Assembly (NCBI GenBank): GCA_029747015.1
Contig: JAKOGI010000538.1
Span: forward strand, 460,001-524,000
DNA: 64,000 bases
Source of the DNA: Carnegiea gigantea
Taxonomy: Eukaryota > Streptophyta > Magnoliopsida > Caryophyllales > Cactaceae
Direction of reading: 5' to 3'
Both the position numbers and the translations under genes were made by a program. The notes beneath the pieces were generated by a model, which saw only the letters and a list, made by a program, of their open reading frames with translations, did no database searches and was not told where the DNA came from. Positions 35,489-47,071 of this stretch are shown piece by piece (the first letter of the stretch is position 1; each line of letters starts with the position of its first letter).

Positions 35489-38087
35489 CATTTTTGAAAT
35501 TAAGGAATAATATAATGTTCATCTATCTCTATTGAGTATTAGATTAACTACATGAAGTAATCCAACTTCTAAAATTTAGGGTGGGTGTCATGAACTTGCT
35601 ATTTGAACATTTTTGATATTGAGGAATAATGTAGTGTTCATCAAGATTTTGCTTGTTTTGATGCTAATACTGTGATGCAGAGCTCAAAATTTAGGGTGGG
35701 TGTTCGGTCAATATATCATAGGACACTTCAAAGTCTTGATTTTTAAGGAATCGTATAGTTTGTTTGATTATATTGGCCATATAAGCTAATTTGGTATGTT
35801 ACGATTTGAAATGTCTCTCTATCTCTATTGAGGTTTAGGCTAATTAAAAAAAGGTTCATAGTGATTCTTCCCTTAACACAGTCACATGTTCATAGACGTT
35901 TCTTTGGTCAACTTCCAAAGATAATCCAAATTATTTAGTTGAAGCTCCAAGAGATTGACTTGTTCCTTTGACAAGCTTTGCAAGTAGGTTCATTCCTGGC
36001 AACATTTAGTTTCGTAAAGGAAGTTGTTAGAATTACTTGCAGGAGGAAAATTAATAGATCTTTTGAAAGATTGATGCATATTTGAATTAAAAATCACTTT
36101 ATTTGCCTCACGCCCTTGTCCATCGCCATCATTATAAGGTTTGCTTATTTGTATCTTACCTTCAACTACAATGCTTAATAAGATACCATTCTTGAATAAT
36201 TATTCTCAATAACGACTTCATCAACTAAGATAAATGAGAGTTAAAAACTAGCTCGTGCAACTAATACAAAGCTTCCTGATAATATAAACAATTCTTGTGC
36301 AACTATTCTTTATGGCTACAACTTCAATTAAGGTAAATAAGAGTTGGAGAATTGGACAAGTATTACAGAAGGATTACAATGTCAATTTAGAAAATGCATT
36401 AACTAGTTGATTTATCAATTTTTTCTCACTGGAAATCTCATTAGAAAGTGCTATGATCAAGTAATTTGGAATATAAATTCAACCAGTAATAGAAGAGATA
36501 AGTAGTAATTCAAGTTTTGAGGACATGACTTATGTTAGATCAAAACATTTCTTCTGATATGATTATATTGCAATCAATCTCTCACTAATGTTGGAAACTT
36601 TCAAGACAAAGGGCACCATGGGCAAACCATGGTACCCACCATGGCCCGTGGTCCCATGGGCATTTTGTCATGCTAAAAATGCATCACAGTGGGGACCACA
36701 GTTAGCATAGTGCTCCTCCCACCATTAGTGGCCTACAGTTTTTCAACATTTTCCTTATCCAATTGATGAACAAGGATGGCATATCATTCCTCACTGGCCA
36801 AATTCCATAATGCCAACTGTTTATACAAATTATGAAGGCCATAGATATAAAGATGAAAAAAATTCAAATGCCCAACATGCAATAAATGAGAGTAATTACA
36901 ATACCCTCATAGATGGACCCTTGAGAAAACTTTGAACCTTTACGTTTGCATTCCTAGCATCTTATCCATAGGAGTATATGCAGTACAACAGATAAGTCTT
37001 TAGAAAAGTGATCACGTGCATGATTTGTTGTGATATCTGGTACCTCATACTTATTTTCAACTATAACAACACTTTGTGATATGAGTTCGATTTCAAACCA
37101 ACAAAAGGACAAGTTTGAAGGTGTCGAGTTTCATAGATGGCAAAAGAAGATGCATTTTCTCCTTACTTATTTATAGGTGGTGTACATATTGAACACTCCT
37201 TATCCCTGATAATAAGACTTTGGATAAAGCATATCATAGATCAAAGTTTGAGGAATGATGATAATATTTGTGAGGTACACATTTTGAATCCCATGTCAAG
37301 TTCTTTGTTTGATGTTTTATCGAAGTGTGGAGACTGCCAAAGAACATGGGAAGCTTTAATTTGGAGAACATGTATATAATGAAAGATGCTTCTCATAAGA
37401 ATTTTCTTATAAGCTAATTCAATAACTACAAGATGGTCAAAGAACATTATCTCCTAGACCCATTGCAAGAAATTCAACATAGATTGAGTAATTTTAAGCA
37501 ACATAAGATGCACATAGTTGAGTCTATAGTAGTTTATGCTATTATTAACAAACTTCTCCCTTTTGGAAAGTCATTAAAAGAACTTTCAACCATAAGAAAG
37601 AAGATATATTTCCTGCAGATTTGGCAAACCATCTTAGTATCTAATATTCATGTGATTGAAAATGGGGAGTCAAGTCAAGGATAGAAAGGAAACAAAAAGA
37701 AGCCGAACAGGGAGGACAGCAACGAAGGTAACAAGAAGATGGAAGTGGTTTGTTGAGAATTCAATAAGCAGGGCTACAAGATGGGAGATTACACACTTTA
37801 ACAATATTGTCCAAAGTGGCGGTGATTGGTTGGTTGATTTAGATGCTTGTAAGCACATGTCCAAGGGCCATTCCTTCTTTAAGAATCTTGTGCTAGTTGA
37901 AGATGGAAAAGTGCTCTATATGCGCAATACTTCCAGTGCTGATGTGAAAGGGATAGGCCATAAATACTTTGTACTTCTACGAAAACTCTTACTTTAAATG
38001 ACATATAGTATGTTCTAAAAATTAGAAAGAATCTTGTTTTTGGCTTCCTCCTCAATAGGTTCAGCTTCAAGTAAGTGCACAAGATCA
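35489..38087 (+). mobile_element. F1: truncated Ty1/copia element, left part
   Basis: From about 35601 this matches the F2 copy at 58800-61400 block by block: leader, gag, protease. At its left edge a 120-bp segment (aacatttttgaaattaagg, later aaatttagggtgggtg) is repeated locally at 35489 and 35609. Element E interrupts it at 38088-38092, and it resumes at 42180. No LTR of its own is identified. Confidence 0.75.
37120..37985 (+). pseudogene. Gag and protease of F1 (broken)
   Basis: Near 37129 the frame reads FHRWQKKMHFLLTYL, the start of copia-type Gag. The piece 37433-37684 contains DPLQEIQHRLSNFKQHKMH and AIINKLLPFGK, matching F2 at 60620-60760. The piece 37656-37997 contains WLVDLDACKHMSKGHSFFK, the copia protease region. 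The catalytic DSGA seen in F2 is DLDA here, so the enzyme is dead. The zinc knuckle seen in relatives is lost. Many frame changes occur between pieces. Confidence 0.75.
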
Positions 38088-38092
38088 ATAAG

Positions 38093-39083
38093 TGTTATCC
38101 CAGTTTGGCTAGTTAAATCACCCTAGAAGGGGATGAATAGGGTAATGATTAAAATAATCAAAAGAGAAATATGGAAAGTAAATGTGGACAAGACACAATT
38201 ATTTTTTAACGAGGGTAGCCTCAACCAGGCTTAGTCCCCGCCTAGAGTTCCCTAACTCTAGGATTAACCTAATTTTTTTAGGAGGCATACTTACAACTCT
38301 AGAGTACACCTTACTTTGAGTTCCAAGTTATAAGTTGAATTCTTCAACTAGGCTTGGCAGAGTTGACCCCTCAACTCTATGATCCCACCAAATTACAACT
38401 TAAACAAGACAAGCAAATTAAATGAATAACAAATCAAGGCTCAATGGCTTGTGAATATTGATGTTTGTGCTTGCTCTTCTCTATCTTTTCCAGCTGGTAA
38501 TTCTTCTCCTTTTTATAGACAACGGATGTTGAGATGGTTGGAGAAAAGATGGTAAGTGACCGTTGCACCAACTAAGGAAAACCGATTTTCCAGATTGTTT
38601 CAAGGCCTTAAACCTACCGTTTCAAGCCTTTGGATTTCATGTTCTGCTCAATAATTTCCTTTTGATCTCCAACGGCTAGTTTCCTTAATTTTTGCAGAGG
38701 ATCTTGTTGAGAGAATCATCTAGAAGTTTGCTTATTTTGCAACACAATCTTTTACAATATAATATCAAAAGATAATATGATATTTTAAGTAAGTCTTGAC
38801 ATTTGATAAATATAGCATCATAGTCTCATATTTAAGTTTGAATCACACAATATAATATCATAAAGATAATATATTCAAATTTAAATAGTAAATTATCTCA
38901 ATATATTGTGGCAAATTATATCAAATCAATTAAGCAAACCACTTAGAATCATAACATATTTAAACAATATAAATATTAAGATAATTCTAATATAACGTGA
39001 AGAACATATCAATTGATTAATCTCTTTTTGTCTTTGTTCAAAACATATTAATAAAATATATTGTAAGCTTAAGGAAGCTAACA
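38093..39083 (-). repeat. 3' LTR of element E (991 bp)
   Basis: It begins tgttatcccag and ends gctaaca, and pairs with 41186-42179. A second partial copy of the partner LTR follows at 42379-43015. Confidence 0.93.
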
Positions 39084-39444
39084 ATCTCCCCCTTTTTGAT
39101 GAAAGACAAAACCCAACAGAAATAACATATCAATATAATTTTAAGTGACACACCATGAAAAGATTTCCAAATACTTCTCCCCCTTTTGTATTTCATCAAA
39201 AGGTAGCACAAAAGGAGAAACAAAAATCGAAGCATAAAAATTATAACAAACACATATAGCTCCCTTAAGACATATAAAGATGCTCCCGTTAATCTATGGT
39301 AGTCATAAAAACATATAAGGGGTTAAATACTAACAACAAAATCAATCACATACACTAATGCTCATTGATTTGAAATTCTCGTAAACAACACAAGGATGTA
39401 ACAAGGGATTAATATATGGTAACATTAACAAAATTCTCCCCCTA
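39084..39444 (-). promoter_or_regulatory. PPT and PPT-like repeats of element E
   Basis: The motif atctccccctttttgat touches the LTR (39084-39100). Further copies lie near 39174 (cttctcccccttttg), 39259 (gctccctt) and 39434 (tctccccct). On the element strand all are purine runs. This is the same arrangement as in element D. Confidence 0.7.
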
Positions 39445-40109
39445 TCAAGCGTAAATCAAGGCTATCAAAAAATGATAAAATGATACAATTTTTCCCTTAT
39501 AGAAACAAATAATATTATCTGTGCAAGTATTAGGGAATATAATAATTATGGACAAAAGCTTTGAGATCATATGTACATAATCACATATCGTAATAGTATA
39601 ATATATATTGGAATATTGATCATACTCACATTCCAAAGATAATGAAACAAATTAAAATTTGAAAATTTGAAAATCAGAATTTCTCAAATAGGAAGTAAAT
39701 CATGGAAAGATAACATCACCTTCTATATGGTAAAAATTCAAATTTTGATTTCTATTCGCGTTGTTAAAATAGAAATTCAAGCCCTTGATTCAATCACATC
39801 AAAATTTCTAGTTTCTACCTATAGTTCAAGGCCTTTAACTGTATTTCAGGGCCTTAAAATCTTGGCACTAAACTGATTACTTGTTATTTCAACCTCCTTG
39901 GACAATAAAGCAATTTCTATGAGTACTTCAACATTTCACGTGCATCCAATTTCGCAATGTCATGGTTTATTCTCATGTGGATGCAAAATACCTTGTAAAA
40001 CAAACTTATACCTTTTCAAAACACATTTAGAAAATTCAGTTCCATAATCATAATTATTCACCACAATGTATGCCTTGTTACTTCTGGTATCCAAATTTGT
40101 GTGCTACTA
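39445..40109 (-). other. Non-coding internal part of element E
   Basis: Apart from the end of the Gag frame near 40110, which reads into GPSSTQIWIPE just before where protease would start, nothing coding is seen. Confidence 0.55.
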
Positions 40110-41073
40110 GGACCATTTTTTTTAATAGGACATTGAGTTAAAATATGTCCTGTTTTGTAACAATAATTGCAAGTAATAGAAGTCTTACTTTTGTAGTAAG
40201 TTGATTTAACAATGAAGTTTTTATAACAATTATTTTGATTAAACGGATTAAAACCAATTCCTTCTTTGTTAAATGATTGTTAAATGACGCTTTTTGTATG
40301 CCAAGAATTTCATTTAAATTCTCCTCTCCTTTTGAAAATTTTAAGATAATTTTTTTAAGATCGGCACACATGACTTGGAGCCCATCTTTTTCTTTCTCAA
40401 GAAGGACAACTTTCTCTTGAAAACTTTTTAAATCGTTGGGCACTAAATCATTTGATTTTTGAAATTCAACATTTTCTTGATACAATTTAAAATTCTTTTT
40501 CTTCAAATCTTTAATTTTAGAAATGTGTCCTTCTTGACGCCTAATATAATAAAGTAAGACTTTTATTAACTTACGTTTAGAATAATGGTGAAGAGAGTTA
40601 TATACCTCATCCAGAATGTCATATTCCATTTCCCCATCTTCTTCTTCATCATCACTTGTGTAAGCATCATCATCATCATCGTCACTTGCATCCCGATCTT
40701 TTACTTCTTCATTTGTCATTAGACAAAAATGAGGAATCTCTTTTTTGTCGCTCAAGTTGCTGAGCATATTGCCCCTTCTTAATAAATTAAGATTTTCTTG
40801 GCTTGTTTTTTCGTATAGTAATGTACGTTTTCCCTAAAGATCACTAGCTATCTCACAATAGCAAACATGGTTAAATATTTCATTATTTATAGCACATTGC
40901 AAAATATATAAAACTCCAGAATGTTTCTTAAGCATCTTGTAGTCATCTTGAGTGTATTCACTCCTTGACTTGATAACAGTGCTTCCATAATCTCTTCTCC
41001 AATTCGATACAAAAGAACTATTTGAAATGATGCCCCAAAAATCAAAATCGATGGATCTAATAAATAATTTCAT
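40110..41073 (-). pseudogene. Gag of element E (broken)
   Basis: The N-terminal piece 40834-41073 reads MKLFIRSIDFDFWGI, YTQDDYKMLKKHSGVLYILQ and CYCEIASDL before a TAG, the copia-type Gag (UBN2) pattern. The next piece, 40138-40767 (209 codons), has a very acidic segment (DASDDDDDDAYTSDDEEED) and then a long lysine/glutamate-rich coiled-coil-like region. In a shifted frame at about 40130-40170 lies the zinc knuckle C-NY-C-YKTG-H-ILTQ-C, followed by PIKKNGP. A frameshift near 40265 separates it. It would package element RNA. Acidic plus coiled-coil segments before the knuckle fit Sirevirus-like Gag. Confidence 0.82.
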
Positions 41074-41165
41074 CCCGCACTTTCAAAAAGAAAAATTAGT
41101 TCCATTGAATATTGGCAGACAATAGCCATGGATCTAGCTATAGATGGCCAAGTCTTAAAATAATA

Positions 41166-41185
41166 GCTTCTACTCTGATATCAAT
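41166..41185 (-). promoter_or_regulatory. Primer binding site of element E
   Basis: The minus strand after the LTR reads attgatatcagagtagaagc, two changes from the usual attggtatcagagc core. Confidence 0.7.
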
Positions 41186-42179
41186 TGTTGGCCCGGTTTG
41201 ACTAGTTAAATTATTTTAGAAGGGGATGAATAGGGTGATGATCAAAATAATCAAAATAGAAATGCGGACAATAAATGTGGACAAGATACAACTCTTTTTT
41301 AACGAAGTTAGCCTCAATCAGGTTTAGTTCCCTCCTAGAGTTTTCTAACTATAGGATTAACTTGATTTTATTAGGAGGGATACTACAACTCTAGAGTACA
41401 CCTTGCTCTAAGTTCCAAGTTACAAGTTGAATCCTTCAACTAGGTTTGATAGAGTTGACCCTTCAACTCTATAATTCCACCCTATTACAACTTGAACAAT
41501 ACAAGCAAATTAAATGAATAACAAATCAAGGCTCAATGTATCCTTGTGAATATTGATTTTTGTGCTTGCTCTTCTCTATCTTTTCCAGCCATTAATTCTT
41601 CTCCTTTTTATAGCCAAAGGATGTTGAGGTGGTTGGAGAAAAGATGGTAAGTGACCGTTGCACCAATTAAGGAAAACTGATTTTCCAGAATGTTTCAAAG
41701 CTTTGAACCTACACTTTCAAGCCCTTGGATTTCACTATTTTGCTCAATGATTTCCTTTTGATCTTCGACGGCTAGTTTCCTTAATTTTTGCAGAGGATCT
41801 TGCCAAGAGAATCATCTAGAAGTTTGCTTATTTTGCAGCACAATCTTTTACAATATAATATAAAAATATAACATGATATTTTAAGCAAATCTTGACATTT
41901 GCTAAATATAACATCATAATCTCATATTCAAATTTGAATCACATAATATAATATCATAAAGATAACATATTCAAATTTGAATACTGAATTGTCTCAATAT
42001 ATTGTGGTAACTTATATAAAATCAATTAAGCAAGTTACTTAAAATCATAATATATTTGAACAATATAGATGTTAAGATAATTCTAATATAACATGAAAAA
42101 CATATCAATTGATTAGTCTATTTTTGTCTTTCATCAAAACATATTAATAAAATATATTGCAAGTTTAAGGAAGCTAACA
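41186..42179 (-). repeat. 5' LTR of element E (994 bp)
   Basis: It begins tgttggcccgg and ends gctaaca. Its last part from 41543 is included in the 836-bp tandem duplication. Confidence 0.92.
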
Positions 42180-43214
42180 ATAAGTTTATTCCGTACAAGG
42201 GTAGTGTCTCTGTAGGTAAAGGTGATGCATGTGGTGATATGTTCAAGCCTAATCTAATCAATGCTTCTATTACACATAAAATGAATGATTATGCTTACAT
42301 GCTTGTTTACTTGTCCTTTTAATCTTTGCCACAATAATATTGGGTAGATGAATTATAAAAGACTAAAAGAAATGTATGCTTGTGAATATTGATGTTTGTG
42401 CTTGCTCTTCTCTATCTTTTCCAACCACTAATTCTTCTCCTTTTTATAGCCAAAGGATGTTGAGGTGGTTGGAGAAAAGATGGTAAGTGACCGTTGCACC
42501 AATTAAGGAAAACCGATTTTCCAGAATGTTTCAAAGCTTTGAACCTACCCTTTCAAGCCCTTGGATTTCACTGTTTTGCTCAACGATTTCCTTTTCATCT
42601 CCGACGGCTAGTTTCCTTAATTTTTGCAGAGGATCTTGCCAAGAGAATCATCTAGAAGTTTGCTTATTTTGCAGCACAATCTTTTATAATATAATATAAA
42701 AATATAATATGATATTTTAAGCAAATATTGACATTTGATAAATATAACCTCATAATCTCATATTCAAATTTGAATCACATAATATAATATCATAAAGATA
42801 ACATATTCAAATTTGAATACTGAATTGTCTCAATATATTGTGGTAACTTATATAAAATCAATTAAGCAAGCTACTTAAAATCATAACATATTTAAACAAT
42901 ATAGATGTTAAGATAATTCTAATATAACATGAAAAACATATCAATTGATTATTCTATTTTTGTCTTTCATCAAAACATATTAATAAAATATATTGCAAGT
43001 TTAAGCAAGCTAACAATAAGTTTATTCTGTACAAGGGTAGTGTCTTTGTAGGTAAAGGTGATGCATGTGGTGATATGTTCAAGCCTAATATAATCAATGC
43101 TTCTATTACACATAAAATGAATGATTATGCTTACATGCTTATTTACTTGTCCTTTTAATCTTTGCCACAATAATATTGAGCAGATGAATTATAAAAGACT
43201 AAAAGAAATGTATG
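41543..43214. repeat. Tandem duplication, two units of 836 bp
   Basis: Unit 1 is 41543-42378 and unit 2 is 42379-43214. Each holds the last 637 bp of the element E LTR, the TSD ataag and about 195 bp of the F1 copia integrase region. The units differ by only a few bases. The 7-mer aatgtat occurs at 41535, 42371 and 43207, exactly 836 bp apart, at every breakpoint. The event therefore came after the insertion of E and is among the youngest changes in the window. Confidence 0.95.
42180..42378 (+). pseudogene. F1 copia integrase region, first duplicated copy
   Basis: After the TSD, the sequence tttattccgtacaagggtagtgtc through cttacatgcttgtttactt to gaattataaaagac matches 61398-61575 of F2, the start of the GAG-pre-integrase region. 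Frames are broken. It is repeated at 43016-43214. Confidence 0.8.
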
Positions 43215-43310
43215 TGCTTGAGTTAACTCCACATTGTGATGGAAACATGTAGAAGTGTAAGACTCATATGCCAAACAAGATCAATAAAAGTTATTTTCCT
43301 AAATTGAAAG
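43016..43310 (+). pseudogene. F1 copia integrase region, second copy and right end
   Basis: It repeats 42180-42378, then goes on for about 95 bp (ctccacattgtgatgg, gtgtaagactcatatgcc) that match F2 at 61590-61680. Similarity to F2 is lost near 43310, so F1 is truncated here. Confidence 0.75.
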
Positions 43311-44853
43311 TGTATAAGAAGAGTAAATATATGAAGTTTTTGGTTTATAGTAAAAGAAATTAACGTTCTAAAGAAACGAAGAAATAATTATTTACAAACT
43401 CATTACTTTAGCAAGCAAAGATTTTGCATTGAATTATTGTTATTAGTAATTGCTTATCAATTTTTATATTTAATTTGTACGTTCTACAATTATATGATTT
43501 ATGTTATTCATTTTATGCTATAGTTTCTACCTTCCACAATTGTGTCCCTACATGGTAAATAAGATAACCATGTGATTCCCCCTAACTCTAAAGGTGGAGG
43601 ATAATAAGGGAGAACTTTATTGACATAAAAGTACAATGAGACTAGAGATTATGTTCTTGATATGCACAATTTGATAAATGGACTACAAGAGTCTACCAAA
43701 AGAAAAGAAAATGGAATGTGAATGATGAGATTTATGAGAATAAGAATGGATTTATTTGAAGAAGGGGGTCATGACACTAGAATTTGACATTGCTGATTAT
43801 TTCTCCCATATGAAATCCTCCCATTGGATTACTCTTTTCTTGATTTATTTTGGTCTTTTTTCATGCAATTAATTTTTTTTCAAAATAATAATAGTAGTAA
43901 TGTTGCAATCGATATGTTAACTACAACTAATGTGAATAAATAATGTTTTCTTTTCTCTTTATTTGTTACATTAACTGTAACTAATGTTAATAAATAATGT
44001 TTTCTTTTCTCTTTATTGGTTACATGAAAAAAAAAAATTCCAAAAAGAAGAGAAGTGTACACATGATAATGATAAGGAAACTAGAGATTTGAAGACATCA
44101 TATGAATGCAGTAGTGATAATTGTGTTTCAACTCTCAAGTCAAGTCTTAATGGGTTGATTTAGTCTGCAATGCTTGAAAATAAGAGTGATTCGAAATTAC
44201 TTTGATGTTCTTCATATTTTGATAAATGAAATTTTTGTTCTACATGGTGCATATCAACCCATTGGTCTCTCACTGCCCTTTTTTTTTAAAAAATTCTTTT
44301 CTTCACCTTATGCACAATCCACTGAATGCAATGGTTGGACTTCTAAGGGGATTATTTTAAATCTTTTTTTCCAATCCTAAATATAACAAAGATGAAGTAT
44401 ATAGTGGTAATGGAGGGAGAAGGGGGTAGTTGAATGTTATATAAAATTGTACTATTAAAAATCTCTGTTGTACTAGGTCATCTGGATCTTATATGAAGAG
44501 TCTTCCAATTGAGGTGGCGATGTATCAACATTCCACTATACTTAGTATTCAACGGAAGATGTTGGATGCACATATGTGCACCGCCATCACGAAGGTTTTC
44601 ATCTTTGTTATCCAAGTTCCGAACACATGCATATTATTAGTTAAAGATTTACTTCACATGCCCTGTTACATGGTGTTGTTTGACTATCTCAAATATAATA
44701 ATGAAAATAAGGTAGATATTTCTTACCCACATTCTTAGTGTGGTTATGTATGTTAAACAACGAGATGATTTCTGGTGTTCGACTACTCAGAATTATTTTA
44801 AAAGAATATTTTATGATTATTGGTTTTTCACTTTTATTTAGGTTGAGTGTCCA
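43311..44853. other. Unassigned AT-rich spacer
   Basis: No gene is supported. A 54-bp unit containing aataaataatgttttctttt is repeated in tandem near 43925-44030. Short plus-strand frames at 44174-44738 show no family motif. Confidence 0.5.
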
Positions 44854-44861
44854 GATAATAC

Positions 44862-45410
44862 GAGGGGTGGCGAAAGTTCGGGGCCAAGTCAATTTAGGTC
44901 AGGATAAATTGAACATTCGGACAAAAACTTTACCCCCGAACCTTGTCCGAATCATAAATCAACATTTTGGCCAGACCTAGACCTGGAGCCAAAGTCGGAC
45001 CCGAATGCTCGCTACCGGAAACTAATTGTCCAAATGTCCAAATTTGTGATATGAATTTTGGACATTCTGACCAAAATTTTATGTGATTGAACCCGAAGTT
45101 GATTTTTTAATGTCTGAACCCTGCTGTTCAACATTGTTTCTATGAAATTTTCTAGAGAATTTGGACAGAGATAACATAATCCTAATTGTCCGATGTCCGA
45201 ACTCGATTGTCCGGATTTGTCTCAATGTGAAAGGGTTCAAAAATACGAACAATATAAACCCGAATGTTCAGACCTGAACCTATCCTGCATTTAAATTTGG
45301 ACATGATCGATTGTCTGAATTTTAAATTTAGATAAAAATTTGTCACTATATCCGGTTTTTTTGGGTTGGACAAATTTGAATAATCAGGTTGGATGTTGTT
45401 AACAGCCCTA
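44862..45410. mobile_element. hAT-type MITE 2 (549 bp)
   Basis: The left end GAGGGGTGGCG and the inverted right end TAGGGCTGTTAA are diverged forms of TAGGGgTG-type hAT ends. The 8-bp flanks gataatac (44854-44861) and tataatat (45411-45418) match at six of eight bases. The interior is full of gtccgaac/attcggac motifs in both orientations, as in MITE 1 and MITE 3 but with a different motif. Confidence 0.7.
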
Positions 45411-45499
45411 TATAATATGAACTTCATATCCTACTAATATTTGACTTTTATCATTTACATTACTTGTGCATGAATATGAGCAAACTACCAGTAGTTGTA

Positions 45500-45544
45500 G
45501 TAATAATAATAATAATAATAATAATAATTTTTTTTTTTTTTTTT
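45500..45544. repeat. (AAT)n plus T-run
   Basis: About nine AAT units are followed directly by about 18 T. Confidence 0.9.
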
Positions 45545-45733
45545 GGCCGCTCACGTCACAATTTTGATTTACATAATCAGTCTTCCATGCTTCATCCGTC
45601 TACACGTTTGTCCCTGATGGGCCTCTCCACCTCAATAACAAAAGATGTCACAAACTTCTCAGATTCAAATTGTTATTTCTCTCCTCTACCTCTTCAATTA
45701 ACATTGTGTTCCCCCATTTGCTCCTATACATTA

Positions 45734-46101
45734 GAGCATCTCCAATAGGGGGCATGTGTTCCATGAGCTTGCCCAACTGTTTCTACTTTTGCTTCCCAAT
45801 GGATGTTTTGCATGGCATGGAATGCGTTCTGAACCAACTGGCATTTTGTGTCGCGTTACTATTTTGTTTGTCATTCTATGACTTTTCTGAATTTTTTTCT
45901 GGTTCTTTAAAAATATTATCTAAATGGTAAACAAAAAGGTTATATATTATCTATTACGTCCATAACAAATATTTTATTGGATTATCTAAGTTAAAGTTTC
46001 ATAGATTGCAGAATTGAAGGAATATAAGTTCCAAAAAATAGAATTGTTCTTATGTGGTAGGGTGGAGTTCCAAATTTTTGGAACTCCCACTTAGAATGCT
46101 C
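45734..46101. mobile_element. Tourist-like (PIF/Harbinger) MITE, 368 bp
   Basis: The ends GAGCATCTCCAATAG and, inverted, GAGCATTCTAAG carry the GAGCATC-type terminus of plant Tourist-like MITEs. Both are flanked by the 3-bp TSD tta (45731-45733 and 46102-46104). No transposase is present. Confidence 0.75.
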
Positions 46102-46356
46102 TTATGATTAATTAATTTTTTTGGCTGAGCAGCCTCTACTTCTCCCTTATCTCTCTCTCTCACTTTCTCCCACACACACACATGTATTTTTGAGCAATTG
46201 GTTTTTGAGAAATCTTTGACATGTCAATTTTTATTGCGAAGTTTAGGTCTTGTCCATTCCTTCTCAATTAATGTTTAGGTCGCGTGCTCTTATTGTCATG
46301 GTCAATTAGATTTTGAATTTTGATTATCTTTCTTGTTGCATGTGAGGTTTGATTAT

Positions 46357-46546
46357 TGAAGAATTTGGGTGTGAGAGCGGGACGGACGAAAACAAGTGTT
46401 TGTATTTCTCTGCCTTAATCAATCGTGGCTCATACATCTTTTATATAAGGAATTTTATCACACCCTATACTCCTAACCCTAGCTTGGCTAGCAAGAAAGA
46501 CAATATAACAGGAAATACAATCCTTTACAAAATATAACTCTTATTA
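46357..46546 (-). repeat. 3' LTR of element C (190 bp)
   Basis: It runs from tgaagaatttgg to ctcttatta and matches 50926-51131, including gtggctcatacatctttta and ctcctaaccctagcttg. The terminal CA is mutated to TA. It lacks the (GA)n run found in the partner. Confidence 0.88.
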
Positions 46547-46553
46547 GTCTAAC

Positions 46554-46960
46554 TCAAGTTAAAGCATGAGGCTTAATAACGCCCAACTCGCTTAACAAAA
46601 ACAGGAACTGTTGTTTGCGTATGATTTTTATAAAAACATATGCTAACTGAGGTCTTGAAGGAATATAGTAAGTAAATAATTCTCTAAACAATATTATTTC
46701 TCGAAAAAAATTACAATTATTCTCGACATGCTTCATTCTTTTATGAAACACGGGATTTTTCACCAATGTGCATGGCTACCTAGTTATCCCAATATAGTTG
46801 TATCGGTCTTGATAAAAATGCACTCGTGGATGCAGGGAAGGATTTGGCCCAAATCCACTCACTTGCTGCAGTGGCCATAGCAGGATATTCAACTTTTGCT
46901 AAGGATCTAGACATTGTACTTTGCTTCTTTGTCTTCTAGGAAAGTGGTGAGCTCTTAGTG
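46554..46960 (-). pseudogene. RNase H / C-terminus of element C pol
   Basis: The open piece 46554-46766 contains NPVFHKRMKHVENNCNFFRE and ends QFLFLLSELGVIKPHA, the normal copia pol end. Just upstream, in another frame, SRSLAKVEYPAMATAASEWIW matches the RNase H motif of copia. A stretch of foreign-looking sequence with 11 C lies at 46980-47065 between it and the reverse transcriptase. Confidence 0.85.
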
Positions 46961-47071
46961 TCACATAGTTCCTAGTGAGAGAAAGCCATGTGATGGGGCA
47001 TGCCCCCCCCCCCAATCTAGGTCACATCAGGCATAGATCTGTATATATAAATATCGCTTTAAAAATATCCC

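Larger units (their letters stand above)
38093..42179 (-). mobile_element. Element E: short non-autonomous copia, relative of D
   Basis: LTRs 38093-39083 and 41186-42179 are flanked by a perfect TSD ataag (38088-38092 and 42180-42184). The minus-strand order is LTR, Met-type primer site (gatatcagagtagaagc), gag, PPT (caaaaagggggagat) and LTR. The interior is only 2.1 kb and holds gag alone. The LTRs share the cctagagtt, gggatgaatagg and tctagga blocks with element D, so the two belong to related families. It lies in copia element F1; removing it restores homology with F2 at 61370-61430, which confirms the boundaries. Confidence 0.93.

Noticed and set aside
41543..43214. A third LTR of element E, suggesting an E tandem array sharing LTRs
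   Set aside because: The extra copy includes flanking F1 sequence and lacks the first 357 bp of the LTR, so it is a segmental duplication and not LTR-LTR recombination.
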